Assembly (NCBI GenBank): GCA_965212075.1
Contig: OZ243043.1
Coordinates: 1,302,001-1,366,000, forward strand
Direction: 5' to 3'
Length of the DNA: 64,000 nt
Source: CBDBUR01 sp965212075
GTDB taxonomy: Bacteria > Pseudomonadota > Alphaproteobacteria > JAPOUT01 > G958296285
Shown here one piece after another: positions 61,176-64,000 of the stretch; the stretch's first letter is position 1, and the number at the start of each line of letters is the position of its first letter. The notes beneath the pieces are model-generated. The model did no database searches and was not told the DNA's origin. It worked only from the letters and a program-made list of their open reading frames with translations. The translations under genes and the position numbers were made by a program.

Positions 61176-62260
61176 TGTGCGGCGCTTTTTTCCTGCTTCA
61201 CCGCCGCCGCCAGCAGATCGTGAACCTGAATGTCCAGCCGCACCAACCCGCCATCCAATTCCCGCCGCAAACGCACCTGCGCCAGCCATGGCCGCAAAAC
61301 TTCATACACTAGCGACGCCCGCGGATCCGGACTGGATACTAATCCCTCCGCCTCCGCCAAAACAGCAGAAAAATCCGCCTCCGCTATCCGCGCCTCCATC
61401 CGCGACAAAACCGCAATCGCCTGCGCGCCGGTCATCTCGCCCAGACGCCGCACCCGCACAATCTCAAAGAAAAACCGCACTGCCCGATCCCAAAAACTCC
61501 CGGCAACACCGCTGCGCACCCGCGCTAGCGCCGCCAGCGCCGGAAACTCCCGCACCAATTTCTCGCGCGGCGCAATACCTCCGCGCGCCATATCCTCCAT
61601 CTCGTCCAAAATTTTCGCGTCCGGCAAAAGCGCTTTCAACGCGCGCCGCTCCGCATCAAAAGCGCGACCGCTCAACGCCGCGCGCTTCAACGCCGAAAGC
61701 GCCAGACCCAAAAGCGCAAACTCACTCCCCGAAGGCGCTGCAATCTGACGCCCCAGCGCCGCTATGCGCTGCGATAAATCTTCCTTGAGCACCGTCAGCT
61801 CGCGCGCCGAGGCCAGCGCACCCGGCAAAGGTCGCGCCGCCAAATCTCGCTCAAGAACCTCAACGCGGCGCGATAAAGAATCCAGCTCCTTGCGCGCCTG
61901 CTGCGAAAATACCTCCACAGCTTCGCGCATCTCCTGTGTAACGCGCGCGGCCTCTTGCTCATTGGCTGCCTCTAGCTGCGCAAAGCGCGCGGAAAAATCT
62001 TTATAGATATTTTCACGTAAATTTTTTTGCAAATCCTCATTTAAATTTGGTGAATTTGGTAAATTTGGTGAATTTGGCAGCGCCGTTTCACTCACAGGCG
62101 GCGGCGCAGATTGCGACAAAAGCGGCAGCAAAGAAAATCCCAGCCACAAAATGCCCGCGCCCAAAATAAGCGCGACACCCACCAGCATCGCTTGGCGCAG
62201 ACGCTCACGCCAAACCGCGAGATTAAATTTTTCGCTGATTGTTTTTTTCTCTTCCGTCAT
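61172..62260 (-). CDS. mic60: Mic60/mitofilin-like inner-membrane protein
   Basis: 362 residues. Cytoplasmic N-terminus, one membrane helix (about 23-45), a Pro/Asn-rich linker, a long coiled coil (about 85-185), and a C-terminal mitofilin-type helical domain (about 230-355). Alphaproteobacterial Mic60 shapes intracytoplasmic or envelope membranes, and its gene characteristically lies next to hemC, hemD and hemY, as here. The linker holds NLPNSP repeats made by tandem 18-bp units (62043-62078). hemD ends 9 bp upstream. Confidence 0.82.
   Translation of the reverse strand: MTEEKKTISEKFNLAVWRERLRQAMLVGVALILGAGILWLGFSLLPLLSQSAPPPVSETALPNSPNLPNSPNLNEDLQKNLRENIYKDFSARFAQLEAANEQEAARVTQEMREAVEVFSQQARKELDSLSRRVEVLERDLAARPLPGALASARELTVLKEDLSQRIAALGRQIAAPSGSEFALLGLALSALKRAALSGRAFDAERRALKALLPDAKILDEMEDMARGGIAPREKLVREFPALAALARVRSGVAGSFWDRAVRFFFEIVRVRRLGEMTGAQAIAVLSRMEARIAEADFSAVLAEAEGLVSSPDPRASLVYEVLRPWLAQVRLRRELDGGLVRLDIQVHDLLAAAVKQEKSAAQ
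62043..62078. repeat. 18-bp duplication (four 9-bp subunits) in mic60
   Basis: AAATTTGGTGAATTTGGT followed by AAATTTGGTGAATTTGGC, 17 of 18 identical; each unit itself is a near repeat of 9 bp. It encodes NLPNSP/NLPNSP in the linker between the membrane helix and the coiled coil. Confidence 0.9.
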
Positions 62261-62269
62261 GGTGTCATC

Positions 62270-62992
62270 CTAACATGAAGCAATGAGTTCGCACATCGCC
62301 TCGGCGCGGCGCTGGGCGGCGATGCGAATGTTGCCAAATCCCAAATCCGCAAGCCGCTCCGCCGCCGCGCGCGCCAGACAGGCTGCCCAAACGCGATCTA
62401 AATATGCCGCTAGATCATGCCGCACAACCAGATCACAAAAAATTTCCGCCGCGCGCAAAGAAAAAAAACTGACAACGTCAATCATGCCGCTGCGAAACGC
62501 ATCAATGATTTCAGGCGCTAGACAAGCCACCGCGCGCGCTTCATAAAGCTCGCAAACGCGGACCTCAAATCCGTGTTGCGCCAAGCAGCCGACCAAATCG
62601 CCTGCGCGATGACGGCCAGTTAAATATAACAGCGCGCCGTCCGCAGCAGAACGCGCGGCGATGACTTCACGCGCCAGCGAGGCCATATCCTCTTGCGCAG
62701 TCATAACCTGCGCAAAACCGGCGCGGCGCGCCTCTTGGCCTGTGGTTGCGCCGACAACAAAAATAGGCAGTGAAAAAATTTCCGGCGGCAGCGATGCGCG
62801 CAAAGCATTTGCGCTTGTCGCCAGCACCATCTGGACGCCGATCAAATTAGCTTTTATTTTTGACGCCGTATCAGGCACAAAAACAATTTCCGTCAGCGGA
62901 TATTTAAGGCTGCGGCAATTTTGTCGCCGCAGCATTTGCGCAAAATCAGACGCATCCGGCTCAGGCCGTGTGATTAAAACAACCGCGTTCAT
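62270..62992 (-). CDS. hemD: Uroporphyrinogen-III synthase
   Basis: Cyclises hydroxymethylbilane made by HemC and inverts ring D. 240 residues, the usual size for a divergent family. LITRPEPDA at the N-terminus, LVLATSANALRA-type block (VLATSANALRA), VGATTGQEARRAG, LYLTGRHRAGDL, and the C-terminal ARAAAERLADLGFGNIRIA pattern. Its ATG is 73 bp after hemC, and most of that space is the 13-bp repeat. Confidence 0.9.
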   Translation of the reverse strand: MNAVVLITRPEPDASDFAQMLRRQNCRSLKYPLTEIVFVPDTASKIKANLIGVQMVLATSANALRASLPPEIFSLPIFVVGATTGQEARRAGFAQVMTAQEDMASLAREVIAARSAADGALLYLTGRHRAGDLVGCLAQHGFEVRVCELYEARAVACLAPEIIDAFRSGMIDVVSFFSLRAAEIFCDLVVRHDLAAYLDRVWAACLARAAAERLADLGFGNIRIAAQRRAEAMCELIASC

Positions 62993-63020
62993 AATGTTTA
63001 TCCATAATATTTATAACGTC

Positions 63021-63080
63021 ATTTCATTATTTCATTTCATTATTTCATTTCATTATTTCATTTCATTATTTCATTTCAAT
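63021..63080. repeat. 13-bp tandem repeat across the hemC stop
   Basis: A partial copy (63021-63028), three perfect ATTTCATTTCATT units (63029-63067), and a fourth differing at its end (63068-63080). On the coding strand this reads AATGAAATGAAAT units. The hemC TAA lies in the repeat (63066-63068), and downstream copies keep offering ATG and TAA/TGA triplets in rotating frames because 13 is not a multiple of three. Confidence 0.95.
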
Positions 63081-64000
63081 GCCGATTTTGCGCAGAAAAT
63101 CTGCGCCGGCCTGCTGGGCGATATGCTGTGCCGCCGCGCGGCCTAGAGCCGCCGCCTCATCGCAAGAACCTTGGCGGGCATCAAAAAAACTCTGCGCGCC
63201 GTCGGGCGACAATAATTGTGTGCGCAGCAAAATGTCTTCGCCATCAAGCTGCGCCAATGCCGCCACCGGCACATTGCATGACGCGCCAAAACTTGCTGAA
63301 AAAGAACGCTCCGCAGTGACGATTTTTTCCGTTGCCGCATCATGAATGGTTGCGCATAAAGCGAGCATCGTGTCATCATCGCGGCGCGCCTCAACACATA
63401 ATGCGCCTTGCGCGGCGGCGGGTAAAATCTCATTGGGCTCAAGCGCGCAGGCCATCTGTGCATGACCCAATCTTTCTAATCCCGACATGGACAGCAAAGC
63501 GGCATCTAATTCTCCGGCGGCAATTTTTTTTAATCTTGTGTCCACATTGCCGCGCAGCAAAACCGGATTCAGATTTGGGCAGATGAATTTAATCTGCGCA
63601 TGGCGGCGCGGCGATGCCGTGCCGATCCGCGCGGCGGCGGGCAGATCACACAAATGGCGAAAAGAGTTTTTCGTCACGAGTGCATCGCGCGGATCACTGC
63701 GCGGCAAAATCGCCGCGATGGTTAATCCCTCCGGCTGGACGGCGGGCATGTCTTTGAGCGAATGAACAGCCAGATCAATCCTCCCTGACAATAAAGCCAC
63801 CTCAATATCGCGAATGAAAAGATCTTTGCCGCCCAGATCGCGCAAATGACGATCAACGATTTGATCGCCCTTTGTGGTCAAAGCGACGATTTCAAAATTT
63901 TTTGCTGCATCTTTTTCTGAACCTTTTTCTGGCGGCGCAAAATTTGCGAAAGCGCGCACAACTATTTGCGCCTGAATGCGCGCAAGCGGGCTAGCGCGCG
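63066..64000 (-). CDS. hemC: Hydroxymethylbilane synthase, truncated by the window edge
   Basis: Porphobilinogen deaminase, third step of heme synthesis. The frame continues past a GTG at 63957-63959 to the window end. Upstream codons read RASPLARIQAQIVV, which matches the GTRxSPLAxAQ block near the family N-terminus, so only about ten residues are missing. KDLFIRDIEVALL, AVHSLKDMP, GTASPRRHAQ and dipyrromethane-cofactor Cys in FGASCNVP are present. Its last codons and stop lie in the 13-bp repeat. Confidence 0.95.
   Translation of the reverse strand, partial: RASPLARIQAQIVVRAFANFAPPEKGSEKDAAKNFEIVALTTKGDQIVDRHLRDLGGKDLFIRDIEVALLSGRIDLAVHSLKDMPAVQPEGLTIAAILPRSDPRDALVTKNSFRHLCDLPAAARIGTASPRRHAQIKFICPNLNPVLLRGNVDTRLKKIAAGELDAALLSMSGLERLGHAQMACALEPNEILPAAAQGALCVEARRDDDTMLALCATIHDAATEKIVTAERSFSASFGASCNVPVAALAQLDGEDILLRTQLLSPDGAQSFFDARQGSCDEAAALGRAAAQHIAQQAGADFLRKIGIEMK

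Noticed and set aside
61176..61289. Longer HemY open frame (38 extra codons)
   Set aside because: Gly/Ala/Arg-rich shadow of the mic60 3' end; the ATGA overlap start at 61175 is followed by the HemY_N sequence.
61123..61788. 221-codon Pro/Ala-rich open frame opposite mic60
   Set aside because: Composition follows the GC-rich complementary strand; no start signal. mic60 is the supported gene.
63021..63080. CRISPR-like array
   Set aside because: The 13-bp units are directly adjacent with no spacers; simple tandem repeat.

Overview
The window is a gene-dense, mosaic-free stretch of a bacterial chromosome. Gene content and order point to an alphaproteobacterium: an atpHAGDC operon next to priA-fsa-xerC, an mdh / sucCD / sucA-odhB-lpdA TCA block, sdhCDAB, an IRP1-type aconitase, the System I cytochrome c genes ccmABCD-G, and a heme operon hemC-hemD-mic60-hemY that carries an alphaproteobacterial Mic60 (mitofilin) gene. 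Coding sequence is rich in alternating GC runs (GCGCGC) and GCG/CGC codons, matching a tRNA-Ala with anticodon CGC. I cannot name the genus. No insertion sequence, prophage, CRISPR array or rRNA was seen, and no gene-free gap exceeds about 140 bp, so the genome looks compact. Neighbouring genes often overlap by 1-4 bases, and some convergent pairs overlap at their 3' ends.

Layout. 1-6735 (minus strand): ATP synthase F1 genes atpH-A-G-D-C (atpC cut by the window edge), preceded by priA. 6846-8462 (plus): transaldolase-like fsa and xerC. 8475-17871 (mostly minus): phhB, mdh, then sucC-sucD-sucA-odhB-lpdA, interrupted by one small plus-strand gene. 17916-18392 (plus): low-molecular-weight phosphatase. 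18358-24415 (minus): rpsP-trmD-rplS-leuC-leuD-leuB-asd, without rimM. 24485-26537 (plus): dapF-mtaB. 26506-29236 (minus): ccmA-B-C-D-G. 29347-32855 (plus): acnA and a DUF1223 protein. 32859-38490 (minus): a GldA/GldF/GldG/DUF4340-type ABC system and a Bax-inhibitor-1 protein. 38566-42474: the ybbA-ybbP ABC pair diverging from tesA, as in E. coli. 42474-48219 (plus): aldo-keto reductase, sdhCDAB, zapE. 48223-53399: quinone oxidoreductase-like protein, IalB-like protein, rlmN, argG, folD, YggT. 53517-53592: tRNA-Ala. 53629-60744 (minus): an envelope cluster DUF1302 / DUF1329 / YCF48 / SDR / glutamine-amidotransferase-like / YbjQ. 60879-64000 (minus): hemC-hemD-mic60-a hemY reduced to its N-terminal membrane domain-tRNA-Thr.

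How it works together: the core is aerobic energy metabolism (2-oxoglutarate dehydrogenase, succinyl-CoA synthetase, succinate and malate dehydrogenases, aconitase, F1 ATPase, heme and cytochrome c supply), with leucine, lysine/threonine, arginine and folate biosynthesis and translation functions.

The most unusual thing seen is a recurrent pattern of perfect or near-perfect 9-18 bp tandem duplications. There are at least a dozen, placed at gene ends, start codons, ribosome binding sites and linkers. Units are multiples of three inside reading frames and 13 bp where the repeat is mainly intergenic. In at least two places (odhB, sdhC) the duplication copies the ribosome-binding region itself. 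Also notable: long charged tails on ribosomal proteins S16 and L19 from the same operon, a missing rimM, and a HemY without its TPR half.
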